A stretch of DNA of 64,000 bases from Enterococcus mundtii (GCF_013394305.1 NZ_AP019810.1:2556001-2620000), one strand, 5' to 3'. Shown: positions 27,993 through 37,543, numbered from the stretch's first letter. A program made the numbers and translations. Notes: generated from the sequence alone by a model not told the origin.

Positions 27993-29147
27993 TTATTCAT
28001 CATTTCCCATCAATTTATAAATCTGATCTCTAAGATCGGTGGCTGTTGTTTTATATTTTTTATCGGCTTGGATATTACTTTCTAATACAACTGCATCAGA
28101 GGTATCTTTTTTCATTGCTAATACCGCATGGAAACGATTGATGTTTCCTTGAGCAAATATGGTATCTCTCCCACTGTAGACCCCGCCGTTATATGGACGT
28201 CCATTCAAATTCTTTCCCCAAAGAGAAAAAAGTAAATCTTGTGGAATCAATTTTCCTTTTAATACTTTTGTAAAAAATTCATTCAAGTCATAGACGGACA
28301 TACTGATATTTCCAGTTCCTAATTCATTACGTATATCTGTTTCAGATTCAGTCAAAGCTTGATGATAATCATCGTCTGGACTCATTTGATAAGAGACTGC
28401 GTGTTCTGAAGTGTTTTTGACTTGGTCATAGAAGGTCGTCTGTTTTAATTGTAAAGGAGTGATGATTTGGTCATACACCAACTTTTCGTATGGCTGATGA
28501 GTTAATTTCATTAAAATACCTGTTAGTAACGTGAAATTCAATGGTTCATATTTGTAACTTTGATCATTGGTATATTCGAGATGGTCTAGGGCAAACTGGA
28601 TCACCTCTTGGTCATTCATCGGTACGGTCGGAGAAGCTGTTTTTTTCAATCCTGATCGCATATATAATAAGTCTTTGATCGTGATTTTATTGCTACCGTT
28701 GATTTGGGGATAAAATTTATCCAGTTTTGTATCTAGAGAAAGTTTCCCTATATCAACTTGTTTTAGAATCAGTAGTGCAGTCATTGCTTTTTGGATCGAG
28801 CCAATTTGATAATACAAAGATGGAGTATTTGGTTGCTGTGCTTCTTCGTTAGCGTATCCGTAGCCCTTTTCAAGGATCACTCGATTGTTTTTACGAATAT
28901 AGACAGATCCGACATAATCATTTTTTTGTAATAATTGGTCGATTTGATCGGCAAGGACCTGTTCATCTTTGGTCAAATCTAGGGAATCGTTTGCCACTTG
29001 AATCGAGGCGGATACTCTTGACTGGGCCATTTCATAGGTAGCCCAAGTGATAATCCCAATAGTGACGACTAAAATGAATAAGCAGATTTTTTGAGAAAAA
29101 GAAAAATGGGAAGCTTGTTTTCTTCTTAAATGTTTCCTTGTGTTCAT
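27993..29147 (-). CDS. Membrane-anchored serine hydrolase of the class C beta-lactamase/PBP-like family
   Basis: A 384-residue protein with a short basic cytoplasmic N terminus, one membrane helix (about 21-41) and an extracytoplasmic serine-hydrolase domain. The nucleophile motif is SIQK (Ser117, Lys120), within YYQIGSIQKAMTAL. The second motif, normally Tyr-x-Asn, reads YEP here, and the usual His/Lys-Thr-Gly motif is replaced by QGNIN, so typical carboxypeptidase or beta-lactamase activity is doubtful; relatives include wall-polymer esterases and inactive homologues. The start is the ATG at 29147, with AGGAAGGA nine bases upstream; TTG or ATG 2-3 codons earlier are too close to it. It may act on wall peptides or D-alanyl esters; unproven. 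Confidence 0.75.
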   Translation of the reverse strand: MNTRKHLRRKQASHFSFSQKICLFILVVTIGIITWATYEMAQSRVSASIQVANDSLDLTKDEQVLADQIDQLLQKNDYVGSVYIRKNNRVILEKGYGYANEEAQQPNTPSLYYQIGSIQKAMTALLILKQVDIGKLSLDTKLDKFYPQINGSNKITIKDLLYMRSGLKKTASPTVPMNDQEVIQFALDHLEYTNDQSYKYEPLNFTLLTGILMKLTHQPYEKLVYDQIITPLQLKQTTFYDQVKNTSEHAVSYQMSPDDDYHQALTESETDIRNELGTGNISMSVYDLNEFFTKVLKGKLIPQDLLFSLWGKNLNGRPYNGGVYSGRDTIFAQGNINRFHAVLAMKKDTSDAVVLESNIQADKKYKTTATDLRDQIYKLMGNDE

Positions 29148-29296
29148 GTACATCAATCCTTCCTGTCAAAGAGCTTAGTGATTTAAATAAGCAGATTATT
29201 GTTATTTAGTAAATAAGAATCATTTTATTTTCTATTTTAAGCCGAAGATAATCGATTTACTACTTACAATTTTGACATAAGAATTGTTAAAAATAA

Positions 29297-29325
29297 TTCA
29301 CCTCCGCCTGAATTTCATGTATAAT
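29297..29325 (+). promoter_or_regulatory. Candidate promoter for mltG
   Basis: A perfect TATAAT (29320-29325) with a weak -35 TTCACC (29297-29302) at 17-base spacing, 38 bases before the gene. A consensus TTGACA also occurs at 29272-29277 but has no well-placed -10. Confidence 0.45.
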
Positions 29326-29363
29326 GAATAAAGTTATGAAGTTGATAGTAAGGAGGAGTTGTT

Positions 29364-30539
29364 TTGTCAGAAAACAAACAACATCCAGATGAGAAGAGAC
29401 GACGACAAAAGAATGCAACTGATTCGACAGATGTAGTCAGTAAGCGAAAAGACCTACGTAAAAAAGAAGATAAAATCGTAGGAAAAATTATTTTAGTGAT
29501 TGCGCTTACGTTGCTAATTATTGGATGTGTATTTGGTTTTACGGTCTATCGCTATATTGATAGTGGCTTAAAACCTTTAGACCCAGAGAATGAACAATTG
29601 GTTTCAATCGAAATCCCTAGTGGTTCTTCAAATAAGCAAATCGGAGAGATTTTAGAACAAGACCATATCATCAAGAGCGGTATCGTATTTAATTATTATA
29701 CAAAATTTAAAAATATGACTGGCTTTCAGGCTGGCTTCTACCAATTAGCCCCTAACATGACGTTAGATGAAATCGGTAAAGAGCTCCAAGAAGGTGGAAC
29801 CTCAGAACCTACAGAAGTGGCAGATGGGAAGATCACGATACCAGAGGGATTTGATGCAGAGCAGATTGCAGAACGAGTAGCAAAAATCACTGGGAAAGAT
29901 AAACAGGAATTTTTAGATCTACTAAAAAACGAAGCCTTTTTCACGGAATTGACCCAAAAATATCCTGATTTATTAGAAAGTGCAGCTAAGGCAGAAAACA
30001 CCAAGTATCGCTTAGAAGGTTACTTATTCCCAGCGACTTATGATTACTATAAAGATATGTCACTCAAAGATCTGATCATTCAGATGGTCGATAAAACGAA
30101 TACCGTGTTACAACCATACTTCTCAACGATCAAGCAGCAAAATCATACGGTTCAAGAAATCATGACACTTGCTTCATTGATCGAAAAAGAAGGGGTATCT
30201 GAATCAGATCGTAAAAATATTGCCAGAGTTTTCTATAATCGGATTGACATAGGGATGCCATTACAATCAGATATTTCTATTTTATATGCGTTAGATGAAC
30301 ACAAAGAATTTGTCTCTTATGAAGATACGGCAGTCGATTCACCATATAATCTTTATACAAATAAGGGATATGGTCCAGGACCGTTCAATAGCCCGAGTGA
30401 AGCAGCTATCCAAGCTGTTGTTGAACCAGCAGAGAATGATTATTATTATTTTGTCGCAGATATCTCTACAGGTGAGGTTTATTTTGCAAAAACATATGAA
30501 GAGCATATGGAATTAGTACAAAAATACGTAAATAATTAA
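29364..30539 (+). CDS. mltG: Endolytic murein transglycosylase MltG (YceG-like)
   Basis: A 391-residue type II membrane protein that cuts nascent peptidoglycan strands and sets glycan chain length, working with the elongation machinery. A basic, charged cytoplasmic N terminus (about 1-45) precedes one membrane helix (about 46-70). A LysM-like subdomain with IPSGSSNKQIGEIL comes next, followed by the YceG catalytic domain with LEGYLFPATYDYY, the catalytic-glutamate segment LASLIEKEG and the C-terminal YGPGPFNSPSEAAIQA. Initiation is at TTG 29364 after AAGGAGGA. It is upstream of greA as in many Firmicutes, with a terminator between them. Confidence 0.95.
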   Translation: MSENKQHPDEKRRRQKNATDSTDVVSKRKDLRKKEDKIVGKIILVIALTLLIIGCVFGFTVYRYIDSGLKPLDPENEQLVSIEIPSGSSNKQIGEILEQDHIIKSGIVFNYYTKFKNMTGFQAGFYQLAPNMTLDEIGKELQEGGTSEPTEVADGKITIPEGFDAEQIAERVAKITGKDKQEFLDLLKNEAFFTELTQKYPDLLESAAKAENTKYRLEGYLFPATYDYYKDMSLKDLIIQMVDKTNTVLQPYFSTIKQQNHTVQEIMTLASLIEKEGVSESDRKNIARVFYNRIDIGMPLQSDISILYALDEHKEFVSYEDTAVDSPYNLYTNKGYGPGPFNSPSEAAIQAVVEPAENDYYYFVADISTGEVYFAKTYEEHMELVQKYVNN

Positions 30540-30602
30540 AATTGAGCGCTGGCTGTAACTTTATTTATTTTTAGAAAAACATTTACATTTTAGAAAAAGC
30601 AT

Positions 30603-30645
30603 GGTAATCTTTTTTGGACTGTAGTCCGTAAAAGATTACCTTTTG
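30603..30645 (+). terminator. Terminator between mltG and greA
   Basis: GGTAATCTTTT (30603-30613) is perfectly complementary to AAAAGATTACC (30630-30640), with an inner GGACT/AGTCC hairpin and a TTTT tail. It ends just 34 bases before greA, so it might also attenuate greA. Confidence 0.83.
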
Positions 30646-30678
30646 CGGTATTCCATAGAAAAAGGAGAAGAGTTATAC

Positions 30679-31158
30679 ATGGTAGAAAAAGTATATCCTA
30701 TGACGCTTGAAGGAAAAGCGAAGTTAGAGCAAGAATTAGAAGAATTAAAAACAGTTAAACGGGGAGAAATCATTGAACGAATCAAAATTGCCCGTGGCTT
30801 TGGTGATTTATCTGAGAACTCAGAATATGAGGCAGCTAAAGATGAACAAGCTTTCGTAGAAGGACGTATCACGACAATCGAGAATATGATCCGTTTTGCA
30901 CAGATCATTGACAATGATGGCGTTGATTCGGATGAAGTATCTATTGGTAAAACAGTGACGTTCATTGAGTTACCAGATGGTGAAGAAGAAGAGTATACGA
31001 TCGTGGGAAGTGCTGAGGCAGATCCTTTCTCAGGAAAAATCTCAAATGATTCACCGATTGCACAAGCTTTGATTGGCAAATATAAAAATGATGAAGTAAC
31101 AATTTCAACACCTGGTGGCGATATGCAAGTAAAAATCGTCAAGGTTGCGCAAGCATAA
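30679..31158 (+). CDS. greA: Transcription elongation factor GreA
   Basis: A 159-residue factor that enters the RNA polymerase secondary channel and stimulates cleavage of backtracked RNA. The N-terminal antiparallel coiled coil contains [23 protein letters not shown] (read as two parts, [13 protein letters not shown] and [10 protein letters not shown]), whose acidic tip residues are catalytic. The C-terminal FKBP-like domain ends with [16 protein letters not shown] and a TPGG turn. ATG 30679 follows GGAGAAG; in-frame codons upstream fall inside the preceding terminator. Intact and of standard length. Confidence 0.97.
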   Translation: MVEKVYPMTLEGKAKLEQELEELKTVKRGEIIERIKIARGFGDLSENSEYEAAKDEQAFVEGRITTIENMIRFAQIIDNDGVDSDEVSIGKTVTFIELPDGEEEEYTIVGSAEADPFSGKISNDSPIAQALIGKYKNDEVTISTPGGDMQVKIVKVAQA

Positions 31159-31202
31159 GTTGAAATTTAGACACAGATAATCAATTATTGGTTTGTCTAT
31201 AC

Positions 31203-31242
31203 AAAAAGGTCTGGGATCATGACACAAAGTCCCAGGCCTTTT
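31203..31242 (+). terminator. Terminator after greA
   Basis: AAAAGGTCTGGGA pairs with TCCCAGGCCTTTT across a 13-base loop. The TCTGGGA/TCCCAG terminator sequence is common in enterococci. Confidence 0.85.
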
Positions 31243-31338
31243 GCTGTAGAAAGCGATAGTTACATCTAAAGTCCTATAGCATCTCGAAACAAAAATAGGT
31301 ATGATAAAAAAGAGAATGAAAAGGAAAGGAGAATAGCG

Positions 31339-32070
31339 ATGAATAGCTCTTGGCGCTTTTTTATAGTAGTAGAAGCCTTACTATTGATCTTTGCAGTTTG
31401 GCAAATCGTAAATAATGTTGAATTATTACTATTAGTTTTATTTGGTATTTTTAATATCTATCTTGCATTGCGAAAATCACCGAGATCGGGATTTCAGAAT
31501 TTTCAATTTGTACTAGGTGGACTAGTTATTTTTTTCAGTTTGATCAATAGTCCTGCGCTATGGATAATGGCAGTCTTTGCTGTCTTGTTCATCGGTCTTA
31601 AAGGTGTAGAGATTTCTGGGATCGATCTAACCAAAAATGCTTTTTGGCGAAAAAAACAAATCATTATGGTTCAAACAGAGCAAGTGAAGTCCCACAATAA
31701 TGAACGAAAAAAACAACAATTATTCGGTAACCAGCGAATTGGTAATGATGTGTATGAATGGGATGATATTAATATCTCTCTACTTTCAGGAGACACGATC
31801 ATCGATTTAGGGAACACCTTGTTACCTAAAGACGATAATATCGTTATCGTCAGAAAAGGAATCGGTCGGACACGCATCTTAGTTCCTTTAGGGATTGCAA
31901 TCAGTCTCGAACATGCAACGTTAGTAGGAAATGTACAATTTGAAGAAGAACAATTTGCATTGAAGAACGAGTCGATTAAAATCTATAGTAACGATTACGA
32001 TGAAAATCCACGTCGTTTAAAAATCATTACGAACACATTACTTGGGGATATCGAGGTGATTCGAGCATGA
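31339..32070 (+). CDS. liaF: LiaF-like envelope-stress membrane regulator
   Basis: A 243-residue membrane protein that in related bacteria holds the LiaS kinase inactive until the envelope is stressed by antimicrobial peptides or lipid II-binding antibiotics. Four N-terminal hydrophobic segments (about 7-95) are followed by a cytoplasmic linker and a C-terminal beta-rich domain of the DUF2154/LiaF type, with DDINISLLSGDTIIDLGN and IVIVRKGIGRTRI. AAAGGAG precedes the ATG. The TGA stop overlaps the liaS start (ATGA), so F, S and R are translated as a unit. Confidence 0.93.
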   Translation: MNSSWRFFIVVEALLLIFAVWQIVNNVELLLLVLFGIFNIYLALRKSPRSGFQNFQFVLGGLVIFFSLINSPALWIMAVFAVLFIGLKGVEISGIDLTKNAFWRKKQIIMVQTEQVKSHNNERKKQQLFGNQRIGNDVYEWDDINISLLSGDTIIDLGNTLLPKDDNIVIVRKGIGRTRILVPLGIAISLEHATLVGNVQFEEEQFALKNESIKIYSNDYDENPRRLKIITNTLLGDIEVIRA

Positions 32071-33140
32071 TAGAGAAACTTTCTCGACCGATGCTAGCTA
32101 TTTATGCTTCGATCGCCTCATTTATCGTCATTTTATTTTCTTTTTTTACTTATTTTTACGCAAGTAATCAAACTCATTTTTGGCGTACTTTATTAAGTGC
32201 CAGAATTTTATACGTGCCATTGATCTTTCACTTACTAGCAATTTCGTCAGGTGTCGGTTTAATTGTTTTTTTGATTGTCTCTCTTTTACAAAAAGCACGT
32301 TATGGGAAAATCGAAGAACAGTTACGGGCAATTTCTTCCGGTAACTATGAAGCAAAAGTTTTAAATGATTCCTTACCAAGTGCATCTGACGATATATATG
32401 TTAAAGAAATTGAAAAAGAAATCACTAAAATCAAAGAAAAAATGATCGAAGTGTCAAGTGAACTTCAAATATTGACGAGTCGACCTCAATATGTCGATGG
32501 ACAAACAAAAGAAGAAATCTTAGAATTAGAAAGACATCGTTTAGCGCGTGAGCTACATGATTCAGTTTCCCAGCAATTATTTGCAGCGATGATGATGATG
32601 TCTGCACTGACGGAACAAGCAGAAAAAAGTGATACGCCTGAAATGTTTCGTAAACAACTAAGGATGGTAGCAGATATCATCAATGCTTCACAATCTGAAA
32701 TGCGTGCGTTGCTACTACATTTGCGACCAGTCAATCTTGAAGAAAAAAGTTTGAAACAAGGGATTGAACAATTATTAAAAGAATTAAAAAACAAGATACA
32801 AATTGCATTGAAATGGGATATTGAAGATATCACTTTGTCTGATTCGATTGAAGATCATCTCTTTCGGATCGTTCAAGAACTACTTTCAAATACGTTACGC
32901 CATGCAAAAGCAAATGAATTAGAAGTGTATCTGCATAAAATCGATAATAATCTTTTATTACGAGTGATCGATGACGGTACTGGCTTCAATATGAATGAAA
33001 CAAAAACTGGCAGCTACGGACTAAACAATATTAGAGAACGTGTAGCAGGTATTGGTGGGACAGTAAAAATCATTAGTTTCAAAGGACAAGGGACAAGTGT
33101 AGAAATTAAAGTTCCTTTAATAAAGGAGGCGGAAAAATGA
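32067..33140 (+). CDS. liaS: Sensor histidine kinase LiaS
   Basis: A 357-residue membrane kinase of the HisKA_3 (NarL-type) class. Two membrane helices (about 10-32 and 48-73) bracket a very short outer loop, the intramembrane-sensing layout. A HAMP-like linker follows, then the phosphoacceptor [12 protein letters not shown] with His164. The ATPase domain has the N-box [21 protein letters not shown] and [10 protein letters not shown]. Thr120, the position changed to Ala in daptomycin-tolerant E. faecium, is Thr here. Coupled by overlaps to liaF and liaR. Confidence 0.95.
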   Translation: MIEKLSRPMLAIYASIASFIVILFSFFTYFYASNQTHFWRTLLSARILYVPLIFHLLAISSGVGLIVFLIVSLLQKARYGKIEEQLRAISSGNYEAKVLNDSLPSASDDIYVKEIEKEITKIKEKMIEVSSELQILTSRPQYVDGQTKEEILELERHRLARELHDSVSQQLFAAMMMMSALTEQAEKSDTPEMFRKQLRMVADIINASQSEMRALLLHLRPVNLEEKSLKQGIEQLLKELKNKIQIALKWDIEDITLSDSIEDHLFRIVQELLSNTLRHAKANELEVYLHKIDNNLLLRVIDDGTGFNMNETKTGSYGLNNIRERVAGIGGTVKIISFKGQGTSVEIKVPLIKEAEK

Positions 33141-33769
33141 TAAAAGTATTACTAGTCGATGATCATGAAATGGTACGTTTAGGGGTTTCTTCCTATTTGT
33201 CGATCCAAGAAGATATCGAAGTAATCGGAGAAGCAGAAGATGGACGAAAAGGCTACGAAAAAGCCATGGAACTTCGTCCGGACGTGATTCTAATGGATTT
33301 AGTCATGGAAGAAATGGACGGGATCGAATCTACAAAAGCAATCCTCAAAGATTGGCCAGAAGCAAAAATCATTATTGTCACGAGTTTTATTGATGATGAG
33401 AAAGTATATCCGGCTATTGAAGCTGGCGCAACAGGCTACTTACTTAAAACATCGACAGCCCATGAAATCGCCGATGCGATCCGCGCGACTCAAAGAGGTG
33501 AACGTGTGCTTGAACCTGAAGTAACCTCGAAAATGATGGAAAAGATGAGTCGGCGTAATGAGCCAATCTTGCACGATGATTTAACGAATCGTGAAAATGA
33601 GATTCTTATGTTGATCTCTGAAGGAAAGAGCAATCAAGAAATCGCAGACGAATTGTTTATTACTTTGAAAACAGTCAAAACACATGTTTCTAATATTTTA
33701 GCAAAATTAGAAGTGGAAGATCGTACGCAAGCTGCCATATACGCATTCAAGCATGGATTAGTGAAGTAA
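33137..33769 (+). CDS. liaR: Response regulator LiaR
   Basis: A 210-residue NarL/FixJ-type response regulator. The receiver domain has [10 protein letters not shown] and the phosphoacceptor Asp54 in [13 protein letters not shown]. The C-terminal LuxR-type helix-turn-helix includes [22 protein letters not shown] and [13 protein letters not shown] (given here in two parts). Trp73, replaced by Cys in some daptomycin-adapted E. faecium, is present. LiaR activates envelope-protection genes. The start overlaps the liaS stop (AAAATGA). A terminator-like hairpin follows. Confidence 0.96.
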   Translation: MIKVLLVDDHEMVRLGVSSYLSIQEDIEVIGEAEDGRKGYEKAMELRPDVILMDLVMEEMDGIESTKAILKDWPEAKIIIVTSFIDDEKVYPAIEAGATGYLLKTSTAHEIADAIRATQRGERVLEPEVTSKMMEKMSRRNEPILHDDLTNRENEILMLISEGKSNQEIADELFITLKTVKTHVSNILAKLEVEDRTQAAIYAFKHGLVK

Positions 33770-33882
33770 GTAGACTTATGACTTATGATCTAAACAGTAA
33801 GCATATTTTTGCTAAGTATAAATTGGAACATAAATTATAAAGTATCCATGTTTTCACATTGATAAGGGAAAACAGTACCCTG

Positions 33883-33917
33883 ATCCAAAGCAAAATGTTA
33901 TTACTTTTGTTTTGGAT
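33883..33917. terminator. Terminator-like hairpin after liaR
   Basis: ATCCAAAGCAAAA (33883-33895) pairs with TTTTGTTTTGGAT (33905-33917) with one G-T pair. The following T run is weak (TTATTTG). Confidence 0.6.
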
Positions 33918-34058
33918 TTATTTGTGTTTGCTAATTACAAATTACATTGTTTGTTATTTTGAATTCTTTGTTATCATGTTCTTTTCATTTGGGTCTTTTT
34001 ATAGTTTAATATATTATAGGACAATATAAGTTCGATTTAAAAAATAAAGGAGAATGTC

Positions 34059-37000
34059 ATGAGAAAAAATTGGATAGGCATGTTATTAAGTTTCTTATTA
34101 CTGTCAGGCTCGATCACGCCAAGTGTCTACGCAGTATCGATAAACGATAGAACAAATACGTCACAAGGAAGTACTTCGCAAACAAACGAAACTACAGCAA
34201 CATCATCTAATGTCCCTTTGATAGAAAGTACTAATCCCACCACAGAGGAAACCACAGGAACAACAGAAAACTCTGCAGAAAATTCATCTAAAGATATTTC
34301 TGTTGATGAAGTTCATTTCCCAGATCAAAATTTCCGTCAAGTATTGATTGAAATGATGGAGAAGAATCATAGTAACGTATTATCCGATGAATTATTGGCT
34401 ACAACTGAGTTGGATCTTAGTGGTAGAAATATCAAATCATTGGATGGTATCGAATATTTTAAACAGTTAAAAAAACTGGAAGTTCAAAATAATGAGTTAG
34501 AACAAGTAGATGTCTCGGCTCTTTCAGAGTTAACTTACCTTGATGTTTCTAAAAATAAACTGTCAACAATTGATTTGTCGATGAATGATCATTTGACTTA
34601 TTTTAACGGGAAAGAACAATTGATTAATGCAGAAGCATCAAAAGATGATCGTGAATGGGTGATCAATCAAGACAATCTAAAACCGGAATTAAATAAGATC
34701 GATATTAACTCAACTAATTGGGAATACAATGGATCCGTTTTTACTACTGTTGAACCTTCGGCACTAAATTATAGTTACCAAGTAGAGTTTTCACAAAAAG
34801 CAATTTTAGAAGAAACATCTAATCGCTCACTAGATATCACTGTAGACGTGAAATTTTTAGAACAAAATAGCGTTGAATCAATTATTCCAAAAGAAGAAAA
34901 AATAGAAATGGTCCAAGGCGAAACTAAACAACTTGAGTATTCGCTTGTTCCAGAAAATGCTAAAATCGAACAACCCGTTTGGACATCATCAAATGATCAA
35001 ATTGTGAGTGTTGATAAAAATGGGACAGTCACTGCAAATGAACCAGGTGAAGCTACTGTTAGCTTATTAGATGCTGAAAAAATATTAGGAAGTTTTAAAA
35101 TTATAGTTAATAACGTATACGATGAATCAACAAGTGAGAGCACAGATTTGACTCAAAAAGAGGATACATTAAAATCATTTGCTAGAATAAGTAATTCTCC
35201 AACAGTGTCTTACCAAACTCATGTCAAGAATATTGGTTGGCAAACAAATCAAACAAATGGAAGTGCTGCAGGAACAACTGGACGTAACCTGTGGATGGAA
35301 GCTATACGTATTACAACTTCAGGTACGGGAGTTTCTGGAGATATTGAGTATAGTAGTCATGTGAAAAATATAGGTTGGCAAAATTATGTAAAAAATGGAG
35401 AAACTTCTGGAACAACTGGCCAAGTTTTGCAAATGGAAGCGATTCGAATTCGCTTGACCGGCGAACTGGCACAAAATTATGATGTCTACTATCGCACACA
35501 CGTAGCTAATTTTGGTTGGCTAGGTTGGGCAAAAAATGGCGAAGATGCAGGGACAGCTGGTTATGTGTATCAAATGGAAGGAATCCAGATTCAACTAGTC
35601 AGAAAAAACCAAGGAAATATCATTACAGGAAATGCTTTCTTTCAAAAAAATGTAAACAATCCGACAGTTTCTTATCAAACTTTTGTCAAAGATCAGGGCT
35701 GGCAAGGAATTCGCTCAAATGGAGAAATGTCAGGAACAACTAATCAAAATCGTTGGATTGAAGCTATGCGTATGCAAGTAACGAATACTAGTTTAACTGG
35801 CAATATTGAATACAGTAGCCATGTGAAAAATATAGGTTGGATGAATTTTGTCAGCAACAATAATATCTCAGGAACGACCGATCGGTATGCTCAGAGTGAA
35901 GCAATCCGAATTCGACTAACAGGGCAACTCAGTCAATTTTACAATGTATATTATCGAGTGCATGCAGCGAATTTCGGTTGGTTAGGTTGGGCAAAAAATG
36001 GGGCAGATGCTGGCTCTTCCGGATTTGTTTATCAATTAGAAGCAATAGAAGTCAGGTTAGTTCCGAAAGGTCAATCTTCTCCAGGGGGGGGAGTTCCTTT
36101 TTACAATCGGAATACTTTAGCTGATCCAACAATCAATTATCAAGCTCATCTGCGTAATGTGGGATGGCAAGCAACAAAAAGAAATGGTGAGACTTCTGGA
36201 ACAACTGGACAAAGTAGCCGGGTTGAGGCTATGAGAATCAATGTATCAAATACACCTCTACCTGGTGCAATTGAATATTCAACGCATGTACAGAATATCG
36301 GTTGGCAAGGCTATGTAAGAAATAATGACTTAGCAGGTACAACAGGAAGAGCACTTCATGCTGAAGCTATTCGAATCCGTTTGACTGGTCAGCTTAATCA
36401 ATTTTATGATGTCTACTATCGTGTTCATTCTGCTAACTTTGGTTGGTTAGACTGGGCTAGAAATGACCAATATGCAGGAACAGCAAATCTAAACTTCCCA
36501 ATGGAAGCCATTCAAGTAATGTTAGTAAGAAAAGGAGCTCCAGCTCCAGGGGCTACAACAACTCCTTACCAAACCTCAATCAATCATCTATTTGTAATGG
36601 GACATGGAGCAGGAGATCCAGGGGCTTCATATAACGGTATCAACGAGCGAGACTTTACAAGAAATGAACTTATGCCATATTTACAAAAATGGGCAGGGCG
36701 CTTAAAAACAAATCGTATAACCTTTTATGATACAAATGCGGATATGTTCCAAGACACTCGTAGAATGCAGGGTGCGTATACGATTAGTAGTAGTTTTTCT
36801 TCTGTAACAGAATTTCATTTAGATGCAGGAGCGATTGGTATTAGTACTGGTGGGCATGTGATTGCGCATCGTAACGGCAACTCATATACGACACAAAATT
36901 ATGCCATTGCTAATGTGATACGCACACATGTAGGTTTATGGGGCTCTGTTCAAAATACCGGTGGTATCAACTTAAGAAGTGATTTATTGAATTTGAATGT

Positions 37001-37139
37001 ACTACATTCTCGTGGTATCCCTTATCGACTAGCGGAACTAGGATTTATCACCAATACTCGTGATGTAGAAAATATTCGTAGAAACATGGATCAAATTGCT
37101 AAAGGGATTGTAGAAGGAGTGACAGGAGAAAGATTGTAA
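34059..37139 (+). CDS. Secreted LRR / Big2 / ChW-repeat N-acetylmuramoyl-L-alanine amidase
   Basis: A 1026-residue secreted protein. A signal peptide (cut near SVYA at residue 25) is followed by a Ser/Thr-rich linker (26-80) and a few leucine-rich repeats (about 112-185). A Big_2 immunoglobulin-like domain (about 274-351, with VWTSSNDQIVSVDKNG) precedes nine ChW-type repeats (381-825). The C-terminal Amidase_3-like domain (842-1026) has plausible zinc ligands His849, Glu863 and His920, and catalytic Glu983 in AELGFITN. It would cut the MurNAc-L-Ala bond of peptidoglycan. There is no LPxTG motif, so the ChW repeats probably hold it at the wall. It follows liaR after 289 bases and may be stress-regulated; unproven. 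Confidence 0.88.
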   Translation: MRKNWIGMLLSFLLLSGSITPSVYAVSINDRTNTSQGSTSQTNETTATSSNVPLIESTNPTTEETTGTTENSAENSSKDISVDEVHFPDQNFRQVLIEMMEKNHSNVLSDELLATTELDLSGRNIKSLDGIEYFKQLKKLEVQNNELEQVDVSALSELTYLDVSKNKLSTIDLSMNDHLTYFNGKEQLINAEASKDDREWVINQDNLKPELNKIDINSTNWEYNGSVFTTVEPSALNYSYQVEFSQKAILEETSNRSLDITVDVKFLEQNSVESIIPKEEKIEMVQGETKQLEYSLVPENAKIEQPVWTSSNDQIVSVDKNGTVTANEPGEATVSLLDAEKILGSFKIIVNNVYDESTSESTDLTQKEDTLKSFARISNSPTVSYQTHVKNIGWQTNQTNGSAAGTTGRNLWMEAIRITTSGTGVSGDIEYSSHVKNIGWQNYVKNGETSGTTGQVLQMEAIRIRLTGELAQNYDVYYRTHVANFGWLGWAKNGEDAGTAGYVYQMEGIQIQLVRKNQGNIITGNAFFQKNVNNPTVSYQTFVKDQGWQGIRSNGEMSGTTNQNRWIEAMRMQVTNTSLTGNIEYSSHVKNIGWMNFVSNNNISGTTDRYAQSEAIRIRLTGQLSQFYNVYYRVHAANFGWLGWAKNGADAGSSGFVYQLEAIEVRLVPKGQSSPGGGVPFYNRNTLADPTINYQAHLRNVGWQATKRNGETSGTTGQSSRVEAMRINVSNTPLPGAIEYSTHVQNIGWQGYVRNNDLAGTTGRALHAEAIRIRLTGQLNQFYDVYYRVHSANFGWLDWARNDQYAGTANLNFPMEAIQVMLVRKGAPAPGATTTPYQTSINHLFVMGHGAGDPGASYNGINERDFTRNELMPYLQKWAGRLKTNRITFYDTNADMFQDTRRMQGAYTISSSFSSVTEFHLDAGAIGISTGGHVIAHRNGNSYTTQNYAIANVIRTHVGLWGSVQNTGGINLRSDLLNLNVLHSRGIPYRLAELGFITNTRDVENIRRNMDQIAKGIVEGVTGERL
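35199..36533 (+). repeat. Nine ChW (clostridial hydrophobic W) repeats in three sets of three
   Basis: Each unit of about 45-48 residues carries a central Gly-Trp in NIGW or NFGW, then NGexSGTTG and an EAIRI-like strand. The nine units fall into three tandem triplets of types A (YQTHVKNIGWQ), B (YSSHVKNIGWQ) and C (YYRVHAANFGWLGWA). The order A-B-C repeats three times, indicating duplication of a whole triplet. Confidence 0.9.
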
Positions 37140-37188
37140 AGTAATCATTTCTGTTTTATCATTTTTTTATCAAATATTAATCCTCTTA

Positions 37189-37217
37189 TTGACAAAAACC
37201 AATTTTACCTGTAGGGT
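37189..37217 (+). promoter_or_regulatory. Candidate promoter for the M-box/mgtE transcript
   Basis: Consensus TTGACA at 37189-37194 with TAGGGT at 37212-37217 (17-base spacing) just before the riboswitch. The -10 is poor, so confidence is modest. Confidence 0.4.
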
Positions 37218-37229
37218 TTAATTATAAAA

Positions 37230-37399
37230 ACTTGTTAGGTGAGGCTCCTAAAAGAACACAGGCTACTGCCCTCAAACGTCGAGAGACGCCACAGGGTATA
37301 ACAGGCAACGTCGGCTTAAGGCGTGCTTAACGTAGCTATCTGGATTATATTTCCAGAATTACGTCTTTTAGTGCTAAAGCTCAGACGAGAAGTTCGTTC
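37230..37399 (+). ncRNA. M-box (ykoK) magnesium riboswitch
   Basis: The leader contains the conserved M-box elements: GTTAGGTGAGGCTCCTA at the 5' side, ACAGGCTACTGCC, the CTCAAACGTCGAGAG region, CCACAGGGTATAACAGGC, and the 3' AAAGCTCAGACGAGAAG. High Mg2+ folds the aptamer and favours the downstream terminator. The regulated gene, a CBS-domain MgtE Mg2+ transporter, fits exactly. Confidence 0.93.
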
Positions 37400-37435
37400 A
37401 GGTAAACACTGGTACCATTTTGATGGGATCTTATG

Positions 37436-37466
37436 AGACGGCTTCTTTTGGAGGCCGTCTTTTTTA
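37436..37466 (+). terminator. Riboswitch-controlled terminator before mgtE
   Basis: AGACGGC (37436-37442) pairs with GCCGTCT (37454-37460), with a TTTTTT tail, between the aptamer and the gene. It is the expression platform of the M-box. Confidence 0.87.
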
Positions 37467-37543
37467 TGTACTTCCTGTTTTTCCAAACGAATCCATCCAA
37501 CAAGTTTATATCGAAAAAACGATGTAACAAAGGAGAATACGAG

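Noticed and set aside
30636-31142. Antisense open frame of 168 codons over greA
   Set aside because: It is a mirror of greA codon use, Ser-rich and without a known domain or ribosome site.
35199-36533. CRISPR-like or phage repeat array
   Set aside because: The repeats are in-frame ChW protein modules with diverged DNA, not identical short repeats with unique spacers.
37433-37543. N-terminal extension of mgtE from an ATG at 37433
   Set aside because: The codons lie inside the riboswitch terminator hairpin; ATG 37544 has a strong ribosome site and gives the normal family start.
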